Assembly (NCBI GenBank): GCA_947853365.1
Contig: CANTWQ010000033.1
Span: forward strand, 1-5,195
Source: an uncultured Bacilli bacterium
Lineage (GTDB): Bacteria > Bacillota_I > Bacilli_A > RF39 > UBA660
DNA: 5,195 nt
Direction of reading: 5' to 3'
The notes beneath the pieces were generated by a model. It saw nothing but the letters and a program-made list of their open reading frames with translations. It ran no database searches and was not told the DNA's origin. Positions 1 through 5,195 of this stretch are shown here, piece after piece; the first letter of the stretch is position 1; the number at the start of each line of letters is the position of its first letter. Made by a program: the position numbers and the translations under genes.

Positions 1-182
1 ATGAGCAGAATATGTATCATGAAGAAATAGGGCACGCTTCGGGTTTAAAAGAAGGTCGAAGAGAAGGCCGTAAAGAAGGCGTTCTTAATACAGCTAAAAA
101 ATTGTTGTATGAAGGCATAGATCCAATGATTATTATGCGCGCTACTGGTTTAAACAAAAAGCAATTGGAAAGCCTACGTTAA
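1..182 (+). CDS. C-terminal end of an Rpn-family (PD-(D/E)XK nuclease/putative transposase) protein, 5' truncated by window
   Basis: The reading frame is open from the left edge (first whole codon at base 3) to the TAA at 180-182, giving 59 residues. Two things in it are typical of the C-terminal tail of Rpn/YhgA-like proteins: a charged KEGR-type tetrapeptide repeat (codons at 51-80), then a short helical module with the pattern AKKLLYEGID...IMRATGLNKKQLESL at the extreme C-terminus. In that family the nuclease fold precedes this tail, and the proteins are recombination-promoting endonucleases often annotated as transposases. The catalytic part lies outside the window, so I cannot tell whether the gene is intact. 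An ATG at base 1 is in another frame and meets TAG at 28-30; the in-frame ATG at 12 has no convincing ribosome binding site. The gene converges with the thioredoxin-like gene and probably shares its terminator hairpin. The assignment rests on the tail alone. Confidence 0.72.
   Translation, partial: EQNMYHEEIGHASGLKEGRREGRKEGVLNTAKKLLYEGIDPMIIMRATGLNKKQLESLR
51..80 (+). repeat. 12-base in-frame tandem repeat encoding (K/R)EGR units
   Basis: Two full units (51-62 and 63-74) and the first six bases of a third (75-80) repeat with a 12-base period, each opening with GAAGG and coding for E-G-R/V plus a basic residue. The third codon positions vary (GGT/GGC, CGA/CGT), so the repeat is better conserved as protein than as DNA. 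Such EG(R/K) repeats vary in number among Rpn-like proteins. Confidence 0.55.
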
Positions 183-246
183 TTCTTTGTTTGGAAGTCG
201 GAAAAGAAAACGTGAATGATAAGAAAAATATAGATTAATCCAATCA

Positions 247-271
247 AAAACTTAGCCCAAAGCTAAGTTTT
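247..271. terminator. Hairpin terminator between convergent genes, probably bidirectional
   Basis: Bases 247-256 (AAAACTTAGC) and 262-271 (GCTAAGTTTT) form a perfect 10-bp stem around a 5-base loop, CCAAA. Read on the minus strand, the stem ends in a run of five T (complement of A246-A250), as expected for a rho-independent terminator of the thioredoxin-like gene. Read on the plus strand the tail is TTTTATT, weaker but usable for the Rpn-like gene. The TAA stop of the minus-strand gene (270-272) lies within the stem, so the terminator begins with no spacer after the coding region. Bases 183-246 hold nothing else that I recognise. Confidence 0.8.
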
Positions 272-692
272 ATTCTGCTTGAATATATCCCATTGTTTCT
301 AACTTTGAAATAAGCCGATCTTCTGAGACATTACCATTGATACGGTTCATAATAGAAGCCTCTTTACCGTTTTCGAAGAATAATATCGTCGGAGTAGCCG
401 TTACTGAATATTCACTAGAAAAAGTACTCCAACGATCAGCATCTATTTCATCCGTATTGATTTGATAGACAGTCACTTCATATTCCGCTGTTACCCGTTC
501 CAATTTTGGCTCGAATGCTTCGCAAGCCGAACAAGTTGTTCGCATCACTTCTAAAATAAAACTTTCCTCATTTTCTATTTTTTGATTTAATTCATCCATA
601 TCAATGGATACGAGATAATTGTTACTATTACCACATCCAGTAAGAAAGAAACAGAAGATAAGTCCTCCCAGTAATAAACAAAGTTTTTTCAA
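270..692 (-). CDS. Thioredoxin-fold lipoprotein (extracytoplasmic thiol-disulfide protein)
   Basis: With a TTG start at 692 the product has 140 residues. Residues 1-20 are a lipoprotein signal peptide: MKK, a hydrophobic core, and a lipobox LTGC with Cys20 as the lipidated residue. The thioredoxin domain follows, with the active-site motif CSAC at Cys54 and Cys57 and the cis-proline loop ATPT with Pro101, then FFENGK, all in standard order and spacing. It would be anchored on the outer face of the membrane and exchange disulfides there. The motif is CSAC, not the CGPC of cytoplasmic thioredoxins, so its redox potential and direction (reductase or oxidase) are unclear. Start choice: GGAGG (complement of 702-706) lies 9 bases before the TTG but only 3 and 0 bases before the ATGs at 698 and 701, and the TTG gives the most canonical signal peptide. 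A start at TTG 746 would lie upstream of the likely promoter. No partner such as CcdA or a methionine sulfoxide reductase adjoins it. Confidence 0.9.
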   Translation of the reverse strand: MKKLCLLLGGLIFCFFLTGCGNSNNYLVSIDMDELNQKIENEESFILEVMRTTCSACEAFEPKLERVTAEYEVTVYQINTDEIDADRWSTFSSEYSVTATPTILFFENGKEASIMNRINGNVSEDRLISKLETMGYIQAE

Positions 693-701
693 AATCATCA
701 T

Positions 702-706
702 CCTCC
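702..706 (-). promoter_or_regulatory. Ribosome binding site that decides the start of the thioredoxin-like gene
   Basis: The complement reads GTGGAGG followed directly by ATGATGATTTTG. The core GGAGG is 9 bases from the TTG codon at 692, a normal spacing, but 3 bases from ATG 698 and touches ATG 701. This favours TTG, although ATG 698 cannot be excluded. Confidence 0.65.
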
Positions 707-714
707 ACGTTGAA

Positions 715-723
715 ATTATAACA
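715..723 (-). promoter_or_regulatory. Extended -10 promoter of the thioredoxin-like gene
   Basis: The minus strand reads TGTTATAAT across 723-715: a perfect TATAAT preceded by TG one base away, the extended -10 form that needs little or no -35 element. No good -35 is seen at 16-18 bases. Transcription would start near base 708, leaving only a few bases before the GGAGG, so the mRNA has a very short leader. Confidence 0.7.
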
Positions 724-750
724 TAGTTTTCAAAATAAAGCGACAAATTA

Positions 751-759
751 TGTTATAAT
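751..759 (+). promoter_or_regulatory. Extended -10 promoter of the oxidoreductase/membrane-protein operon
   Basis: TGTTATAAT is present, with a perfect TATAAT at 754-759 and TG at 751-752. No clear -35 lies at the usual distance, as is common for extended -10 promoters. The expected transcription start is near 766, which gives a leader of about 18 bases. The AGGAG at 772-776 is 7 bases before the ATG at 784. Confidence 0.72.
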
Positions 760-783
760 AAGCTTATTAGTAGGAGTAAACAT

Positions 784-2349
784 ATGAAAAAAAAGAAAGT
801 GATTATTTTAGGTGCAGGACCAGCGGGATTAAGTGCGGCTTATGAATTATTAAAAAGAACAGATAACTACGAAGTCATCATCATTGAGCAAGACCGTCAA
901 GTCGGAGGAATTTCTAAAACAATTGCCACGTCTTATGGACGAATGGATTTAGGAGGGCATCGCTTCTTTACCAAACAAAAACGAGTGATGGATACTTGGA
1001 TGGAAATTCTAAAACCACAAGGTGCTCCATCCAAAGAAGAAATAAAATTACAAATACAAAATCCTTTTTTAACTCCTAATGGCGGTGATCCCGAAAAAGA
1101 AGATGATATCTTTTTAAAACGCCATCGCATCTCACGGATTTATTATAATCATAAATTTTTTGATTATCCTCTCAAGTTAAACATCGTAACGATGAAAAAT
1201 ATGGGTTTTTTAACCACGGTGGAAGTAGGACTTAGTTATCTGAAAGCGAAAATCTTTAAGAAAGATGAGACCTCATTAGAGAACTTTTATATCAATCGGT
1301 TTGGTCATAAACTATATGCTATGTTTTTTGAAAGTTATACCCAAAAAGTGTGGGGACGAAATCCCAAAGAAATCTCTGCTTCATGGGGGAATCAACGCGT
1401 GAAAGGCTTATCGATCCTTGCCATTTTAAAAGACAATTTTCGAAGAGTATTTCAAAAAGGCAAAGATACGACCGAAACATCTCTGATTGAAAGCTTTTAT
1501 TATCCCAAATATGGACCAGGACAAATGTGGCAAAAAATGCAAAAAAAAATAGAAGCCATGGGTGGAAAAGTACTGTTAGAACATCAAGTCATATCAATCA
1601 AGAGAAAAGGAAATCGGCTTTTAACGGTAACTGTAAAAAACAAGAAAGAAACGAAAGAAATCAAAGGGGATATTTTTCTATCAAGCCTTCCAATCAAAGA
1701 CCTAATGCACAATATTACCCCCAAGGTCCCAAAAGAAATCACTACCATTACCGAAAATTTACCGTATCGTGATTTTGTTACCGTCGGGATTCTTGTAAAA
1801 AAATTAAATTTAGAAAATAAAACAACCTATCAAACCATTCGTAATCAAATTCCTGATTGTTGGATTTATATTCATAATAAAGAAGTCGAAGTAGGGCGCA
1901 TGCAAATATTTAATAATTGGAGTCCTTATATGGTAAAAGATATCCATCAGACCATCTTTGTCGGATTAGAATATTTTTGTAACGAAGGCGATGGACGCTT
2001 TGAACGTACCAAACAAGAATGGAGTAATCTTGCCATTCAAGAGTTAATCAAAATGAAATTTATCGATATTGACGATGTCATCCAAACACATGTAGAAAAA
2101 GTAAAGAAAGCTTATCCTGCCTACTTTGATAGTTATGATCAAATCGATCAAGTCATTGCTTATTGCAACCAATATCAAAATCTTTACTGTATTGGCCGTA
2201 ATGGACAACATCGCTATAACAATATGGATCATTCGATGATGACAGGCTTCCTTGTTGTCGATCATCTACTTGATCATAATATTTCCAAAGAAAACATTTG
2301 GCAAGTAAATACGGAACAAGAATATCATGAAGAAAAGGAGAAATCATGA
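784..2349 (+). CDS. FAD-dependent oxidoreductase, amine-oxidase/UDP-galactopyranose-mutase-like
   Basis: This is a complete 521-residue flavoprotein. An N-terminal Rossmann fold carries GAGPAG at residues 10-15, the ribose-binding acid Glu35, and VGG at 40-42. It is followed by DLGGHRFF at 55-62, the second flavin-contacting motif shared with protoporphyrinogen-oxidase-like and UDP-galactopyranose-mutase-like enzymes. Further family landmarks are [10 protein letters not shown] at 240-249, AYPAY at 443-447, and the C-terminal flavin-binding segment [10 protein letters not shown] at 471-480 followed by MDHSMMTG. No signal peptide or membrane helix is seen, so it is cytoplasmic. In bacteria such proteins often lie beside glycosyltransferases or other envelope-glycan genes and are thought to act on sugar nucleotides or lipid-linked sugars; the substrate here is unknown. 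Start: AGGAG at 772-776, spacing 7. It overlaps the next gene by four bases (ATGA), so the two are probably translationally coupled and functionally linked. HemY is an unlikely alternative, since no haem genes adjoin. The family is certain, the reaction is not. Confidence 0.9.
   Translation: MKKKKVIILGAGPAGLSAAYELLKRTDNYEVIIIEQDRQVGGISKTIATSYGRMDLGGHRFFTKQKRVMDTWMEILKPQGAPSKEEIKLQIQNPFLTPNGGDPEKEDDIFLKRHRISRIYYNHKFFDYPLKLNIVTMKNMGFLTTVEVGLSYLKAKIFKKDETSLENFYINRFGHKLYAMFFESYTQKVWGRNPKEISASWGNQRVKGLSILAILKDNFRRVFQKGKDTTETSLIESFYYPKYGPGQMWQKMQKKIEAMGGKVLLEHQVISIKRKGNRLLTVTVKNKKETKEIKGDIFLSSLPIKDLMHNITPKVPKEITTITENLPYRDFVTVGILVKKLNLENKTTYQTIRNQIPDCWIYIHNKEVEVGRMQIFNNWSPYMVKDIHQTIFVGLEYFCNEGDGRFERTKQEWSNLAIQELIKMKFIDIDDVIQTHVEKVKKAYPAYFDSYDQIDQVIAYCNQYQNLYCIGRNGQHRYNNMDHSMMTGFLVVDHLLDHNISKENIWQVNTEQEYHEEKEKS
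2336..2340 (+). promoter_or_regulatory. Internal ribosome binding site at the two-gene overlap
   Basis: AGGAG lies inside the last codons of the oxidoreductase gene, 5 bases before the ATG at 2346. Together with the ATGA start/stop overlap it fixes the start of the membrane protein and points to coupled translation. Confidence 0.8.
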
Positions 2350-3836
2350 AATATATCAAAAATATGCTTACTTTGAGTAAGAAAAATACTTTTTTATTCT
2401 TTGCAATTCCCATCATCTTAGTCATCATCCATAATCTTTCGATCAATAATGATATTTGGTTTTTGCTAAATCATGGAAAATATGTACTGACGAATGGATT
2501 TCCAACCATCGAACCATTTACGATTCATGAAAATTTATCTTTTGTCATGCAACAATGGGGAAGTGGGGTCATCTTTTATCGATTGTTTTCTAGTTTTGGC
2601 AAATATGCACTTTTTTTTCTTCCACTTGTGATGTCCATTTATATGCTTTTTATCAGCTATAAAACATGTATGCTTCTAAGTGATCATCGTTACCAACTAT
2701 CTACCTATATTTCTTGTTTGGTTGTTGCTTTTTTATCACATTTTATCGTCGCTAGACCACAAGTATTTTCGATTGCCATTTTAATGACGGAACTTTATGT
2801 ATTAGAAAAATATTGGAAAGAAAAATCATGGAAGCCATTACTGATTCTTCCTGTGTTATCTTTTTTGTTGATTAACCTTCATGCTTCGATGTGGTGGATG
2901 CAATTCGTGTTAATGTTACCATATCTCGTTGAATCGGTTTATCAAGACTATAAAAAACATACCTTTCATACCAAGCATTTTCTGTTTCTCCTTCCCATTC
3001 AATTTCTCGTAGGGTTCCTTAACCCTTATACGATTGATGCTATCACGTATGTTTTTACATCATATGGAGTGGATGAAATCAATAATGTCGTCGGAGAAAT
3101 GCAAGTGCCAAACATTCAACATCCCAATGGTCTTTATGTGTTCCTATCGATTGCTATCGTCTATTTATCTTACATGTTTTATCATAAAGAAAAAATGACC
3201 TTAAGACACTTCTTTTTAACTTTGGGAACGACCTTTCTGGCGTTATCCTCATATAAAGGTCAATGTTACTTTTTGATTGCATCCTATTTTCCATTGGCCT
3301 ATTATTTCCGTAACTCTTTTCTTCCGGCGAACAAATTAAAACAGCCAACGATCACGACATTGCATCGTAACGTTTATATCATCTGTTGTATTGTTCTATT
3401 TACATTACCACTTACGGTGATCTGTATGAACAATCAAGTATCGATGAAAAGTGAAGTGGAAGGATGTACCAATTACCTGTTAGAACATAGTGGTATTGCC
3501 AAAGAAGATATCATTTTATACATCGATTATAATAATGGTGGATATACTGAATATCGAGGCATCAAATCTTATATTGATCCGCGCGCTGAAGTGTTTTTAA
3601 AAGCGAATAATCATGAGAAAGATATTATGAAAGAATACAATCGCTTACAAAGAGGAGACTTGTTTTATGAAGACTTTATGAATACCTATCATTTTACCCA
3701 CTTGTTGGTTGCCAAAGGCGATTTTCTATATCCTTATTTAGAACGAGATAGTAATTATACCAAAATTTATGAAGAAGAAATCAACGATAAAACAAGCTAT
3801 GCGGTCTTTGCAAGAAGTGATTTATCACAAATTTAA
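2346..3836 (+). CDS. Polytopic membrane protein, GT-C glycosyltransferase-like
   Basis: The 496-residue product has about ten hydrophobic segments, roughly at 15-31, 87-105, 118-135, 138-156, 162-180, 182-198, 211-228, 262-280, 289-325 (probably two) and 343-361, then a soluble C-terminal region of about 130 residues. The first loop has an acid-aromatic motif, NNDIWF (Asp36, Trp38), then GFPTIEPF and QQW. Later come ARPQ at 136-139, NLH at 177-179, NPY at 226-228 and, after the last helix, NNGGY followed by IDPRAE at 410-415. This order matches a widespread bacterial family of uncharacterised membrane proteins that resemble GT-C glycosyltransferases: a D-x-W loop, a conserved RPQ helix, and a C-terminal (F/Y)IDxR segment. 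GT-C enzymes use polyprenyl-phosphate sugars and commonly have a first-loop acidic residue on the outer face; Asp36 could play that part, which is inference. It is coupled to the flavoenzyme upstream and followed by a terminator, so it is the last gene of its operon. Substrate and acceptor are unknown. Confidence 0.82.
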   Translation: MKYIKNMLTLSKKNTFLFFAIPIILVIIHNLSINNDIWFLLNHGKYVLTNGFPTIEPFTIHENLSFVMQQWGSGVIFYRLFSSFGKYALFFLPLVMSIYMLFISYKTCMLLSDHRYQLSTYISCLVVAFLSHFIVARPQVFSIAILMTELYVLEKYWKEKSWKPLLILPVLSFLLINLHASMWWMQFVLMLPYLVESVYQDYKKHTFHTKHFLFLLPIQFLVGFLNPYTIDAITYVFTSYGVDEINNVVGEMQVPNIQHPNGLYVFLSIAIVYLSYMFYHKEKMTLRHFFLTLGTTFLALSSYKGQCYFLIASYFPLAYYFRNSFLPANKLKQPTITTLHRNVYIICCIVLFTLPLTVICMNNQVSMKSEVEGCTNYLLEHSGIAKEDIILYIDYNNGGYTEYRGIKSYIDPRAEVFLKANNHEKDIMKEYNRLQRGDLFYEDFMNTYHFTHLLVAKGDFLYPYLERDSNYTKIYEEEINDKTSYAVFARSDLSQI

Positions 3837-3840
3837 TGAG

Positions 3841-3870
3841 AAAAAAAGAGATATCCTCTTTTTTTTTTTT
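3841..3870 (+). terminator. Rho-independent terminator of the oxidoreductase/membrane-protein operon
   Basis: Seven A and GAG (3841-3850) pair with CTC and seven T (3856-3865) around the loop ATATC, and the T run continues without a break to 3870 (12 T in all). It begins 5 bases after the TAA at 3834-3836. The stem is A/U-rich with only three strong pairs, next to the loop. Confidence 0.85.
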
Positions 3871-3901
3871 GACCTTTACGTTATACTATAACTAGTATGA
3901 T
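3869..3901 (+). promoter_or_regulatory. Probable promoter of the last gene (exact elements uncertain)
   Basis: TTGACC at 3869-3874 overlaps the end of the terminator T run and matches the -35 consensus at five of six bases. Candidate -10 elements are TAGTAT at 3893-3898 (spacing 18) and TATGAT at 3896-3901 (spacing 21 from TTGACC, or 15 from TTTACG at 3875-3880). TATACT at 3882-3887 is also -10-like but has only the T run upstream. The preceding strong terminator makes a promoter here likely. Confidence 0.5.
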
Positions 3902-3904
3902 AGT

Positions 3905-3911
3905 AGGAGGG
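3905..3911 (+). promoter_or_regulatory. Strong ribosome binding site of the last gene
   Basis: AGGAGGG, with its GGAGG core ending 8 bases before the ATG at 3919. An in-frame TAG at 3901-3903 excludes a longer N-terminus. Confidence 0.85.
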
Positions 3912-3918
3912 TAAGATC

Positions 3919-5195
3919 ATGATTTTAAGGAAACCATATGCGTTTTTAATTAAACATTTTCAAAAGATCAACTTGATCTTATTGCTTCTTGCTTGCTATA
4001 TCTTATATAAAAATTTGAACTTTTACAACATGGTGAAAGATTATATTGCAACCACTTATTACAATCCTTTGCTTATGCCTATGTCGGATTATACCTCTTT
4101 TCTGTTTTATGTTGCCATTTTTGGCATCATCTTCATCAGTGGAGTGCTCATTTATCTTCTATATTATAAGAAAAAACCAGTGTTAATGTATTGGTTGGTC
4201 ATTTTAGAATATATCCTTGTCTTTGCTGGCTTTCTCTTTGCCGCTAGTTACTTTAATGGCCTGGGCTTTAGTTTGATGGATTTACAAAGGTCCTTGTTAA
4301 TTCGTGATATTTTACTAATCGTTAGTGTTCCACAATATGTTATATTGCTGTTATTGTTAATTCGTACCTTAGGACTTGATTTAAAGAAATTCGGATTCCG
4401 CGAAGATGAAGAATATATGGATATTGCCGAAGAGGATAGAGAAGAATTCGAAGTAGAACTTGGATTAGATATTCATGATACCAAACGTTTTCTTCGTCAA
4501 AAGCTTCGGTTTTTCTCATATTTCGTAAAAGAACATAAGTTTCCATTATCTATTGCAATCTCCGTCTTACTTATCTTTGGTCTTTATCAGGGATATCAAA
4601 CCATTTTTGTGAACAATCGTATCTATCATCAAGGAGAAAAGTTTCGAGCTAATTCTTATGAGATGGTCCTAAATCATGTTTATTTTACTGGAAAAGATTA
4701 TGCTGGTGAGGCAATCAATAGTGAGGATCGCAAGTATATTATTCTCGATTTATCGATTACCAATGTCGTCGGCCAAGATATTGCGTTTAATACCGATAAA
4801 ATGGTAATCGCGGCCAATCATCGGTATTATACGCCAATTCGAACGCACGATCAGTATTTTAAAGATCTGGGAGATGGTTATCAATTAGAAACCTTAAAAC
4901 CAGGCGTTGAAAATCATTATTTATTCATTTATGAAATCTTACCTAGTGATTTGGGATCAAATTATACCCTTTACTACCAAGAAACCATTTCCGATAATGA
5001 ATTAAAATTACGAAGAATTGATTTTGATTTGACGGATTTGAATAGTACAGAGAATACAACCGAAAAGCACTTGGGAGAAGAAATGACGGTAACATCATTA
5101 AATACGACATATTCGCCATTTACCATTCAAAGTGTAGAAACCAATGATACCTTTACTTATTATTATACCAGTTGCTATGTATGGAATTGTAGAGT
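3919..5195 (+). CDS. Membrane protein with large extracytoplasmic beta-rich region, 3' truncated by window
   Basis: Translation from ATG 3919 stays open for 425 codons to the right edge; no stop is in the window. I do not recognise a named family. Hydrophobic segments lie near residues 17-32, 59-83, 90-112, 129-150 and 209-226. Positive charges (RK and K near the N-terminus, KKK at 84-86, KEHK at 204-207) place the N-terminus and the 151-207 loop inside, so the part from about 228 onward is outside. The inside loop is strongly acidic at 161-182 and then basic at 189-197. The outer part, about residues 243-354, is rich in alternating beta-strand patterns, with ILDLSITN at 275-282 and a later LKPG at 325-328 before another strand. 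This is reminiscent of DUF4352-like immunoglobulin-fold domains, but only as a guess. A second segment begins near 389 and ends at the edge with two cysteines, Cys419 and Cys424. The gene probably forms its own transcription unit. Confidence 0.85.
   Translation, partial: MILRKPYAFLIKHFQKINLILLLLACYILYKNLNFYNMVKDYIATTYYNPLLMPMSDYTSFLFYVAIFGIIFISGVLIYLLYYKKKPVLMYWLVILEYILVFAGFLFAASYFNGLGFSLMDLQRSLLIRDILLIVSVPQYVILLLLLIRTLGLDLKKFGFREDEEYMDIAEEDREEFEVELGLDIHDTKRFLRQKLRFFSYFVKEHKFPLSIAISVLLIFGLYQGYQTIFVNNRIYHQGEKFRANSYEMVLNHVYFTGKDYAGEAINSEDRKYIILDLSITNVVGQDIAFNTDKMVIAANHRYYTPIRTHDQYFKDLGDGYQLETLKPGVENHYLFIYEILPSDLGSNYTLYYQETISDNELKLRRIDFDLTDLNSTENTTEKHLGEEMTVTSLNTTYSPFTIQSVETNDTFTYYYTSCYVWNCR

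Larger units (their letters stand above)
715..759. repeat. 11-base inverted repeat holding both divergent -10 elements
   Basis: Bases 715-725 are the exact reverse complement of 749-759 (TATGTTATAAT), separated by 23 bases. Each arm is the extended -10 of the gene it faces. The match stops exactly at both ends of the arms. It may be simple convergence of two strong promoters, or a two-fold site for one regulator. Confidence 0.75.

Noticed and set aside
1..30. ATG at base 1 as the start of the first gene
   Set aside because: In that frame it meets TAG after nine codons. The real frame starts at base 3 and is open from the left edge.
183..246. Possible small RNA or gene between the Rpn-like gene and the terminator
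   Set aside because: No promoter, no ribosome binding site with a frame of useful length, and no stable fold apart from the terminator that follows.
933..1130. 65-codon minus-strand open frame
   Set aside because: It lies wholly inside the flavoenzyme gene, has no ribosome binding site, and its translation matches nothing recognisable.
1527..1772. 81-codon plus-strand open frame in another phase
   Set aside because: It lies within the flavoenzyme gene, begins at a GTG without a ribosome binding site, and its Lys/Asn-rich composition is what a shifted reading of A-rich codons gives.
784..2349. Reading the flavoenzyme as protoporphyrinogen oxidase (HemY) or as a true UDP-galactopyranose mutase (Glf)
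   Set aside because: At 521 residues it is longer than typical Glf, and the [10 protein letters not shown] and [10 protein letters not shown] motifs fit the uncharacterised glycan-locus group better; no haem-pathway gene is adjacent.
2044..2446. Two overlapping minus-strand open frames of 73 and 97 codons
   Set aside because: They lie opposite the conserved C-terminus of the flavoenzyme and the start of the membrane protein. Their hydrophobicity is an antisense effect, and no promoter or ribosome binding site supports them.
3154..3348. 64-codon minus-strand open frame
   Set aside because: Antisense to the membrane protein; no start signals or recognisable motif.
3850..3855. GATATC palindrome as a binding site
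   Set aside because: It lies at the tip of the terminator hairpin and is explained by the loop and its closing base.
4340..4546. 68-codon minus-strand open frame
   Set aside because: Antisense to the last gene, whose plus-strand frame has a strong ribosome binding site, coherent membrane topology and 425 open codons.

Overview
The window reads as an AT-rich stretch of a low-GC Gram-positive-type genome (Bacillota or a close gut relative). The signs are strong AGGAGG-like ribosome binding sites, consensus extended -10 promoters, a lipobox-type lipoprotein, A/T-rich hairpin terminators and the standard code (TGA ends one gene, every Trp is TGG). I cannot name the species. No rRNA, tRNA, CRISPR array, insertion sequence or complete mobile element is visible.

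Layout, left to right. (1) Bases 1-182: the last 59 codons of a plus-strand Rpn/PD-(D/E)XK transposase-like protein, cut by the window edge. (2) A hairpin at 247-271 lies between this gene and a convergent minus-strand gene for a thioredoxin-fold lipoprotein. That gene probably starts at a TTG at 692, not at the farther TTG at 746, because its promoter lies between the two. (3) A compact divergent promoter region at 715-759 carries the same 11-base extended -10 on both strands. (4) A two-gene operon runs from 784 to 3836: an FAD-dependent oxidoreductase of the amine-oxidase/UDP-galactopyranose-mutase-like group, overlapping by four bases a polytopic membrane protein that resembles GT-C-type glycosyltransferases. 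A poly-U hairpin terminator at 3841-3870 closes it. (5) From 3919 to the right edge, without a stop codon, runs a membrane protein with five predicted helices, an acidic cytoplasmic loop and a large extracytoplasmic beta-rich region. It has its own ribosome binding site and probably its own promoter.

How they may work together: the coupled oxidoreductase and membrane protein suggest cell-envelope sugar or lipid-linked glycan chemistry, with a cytoplasmic flavoenzyme and a membrane partner. The thioredoxin lipoprotein and the exported part of the last protein also act outside the membrane, so three or four of the five genes concern the cell surface. This is inference from families and layout. 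No family here is clearly new, but the substrates of the gene pair and the role of the last protein are not known from sequence.
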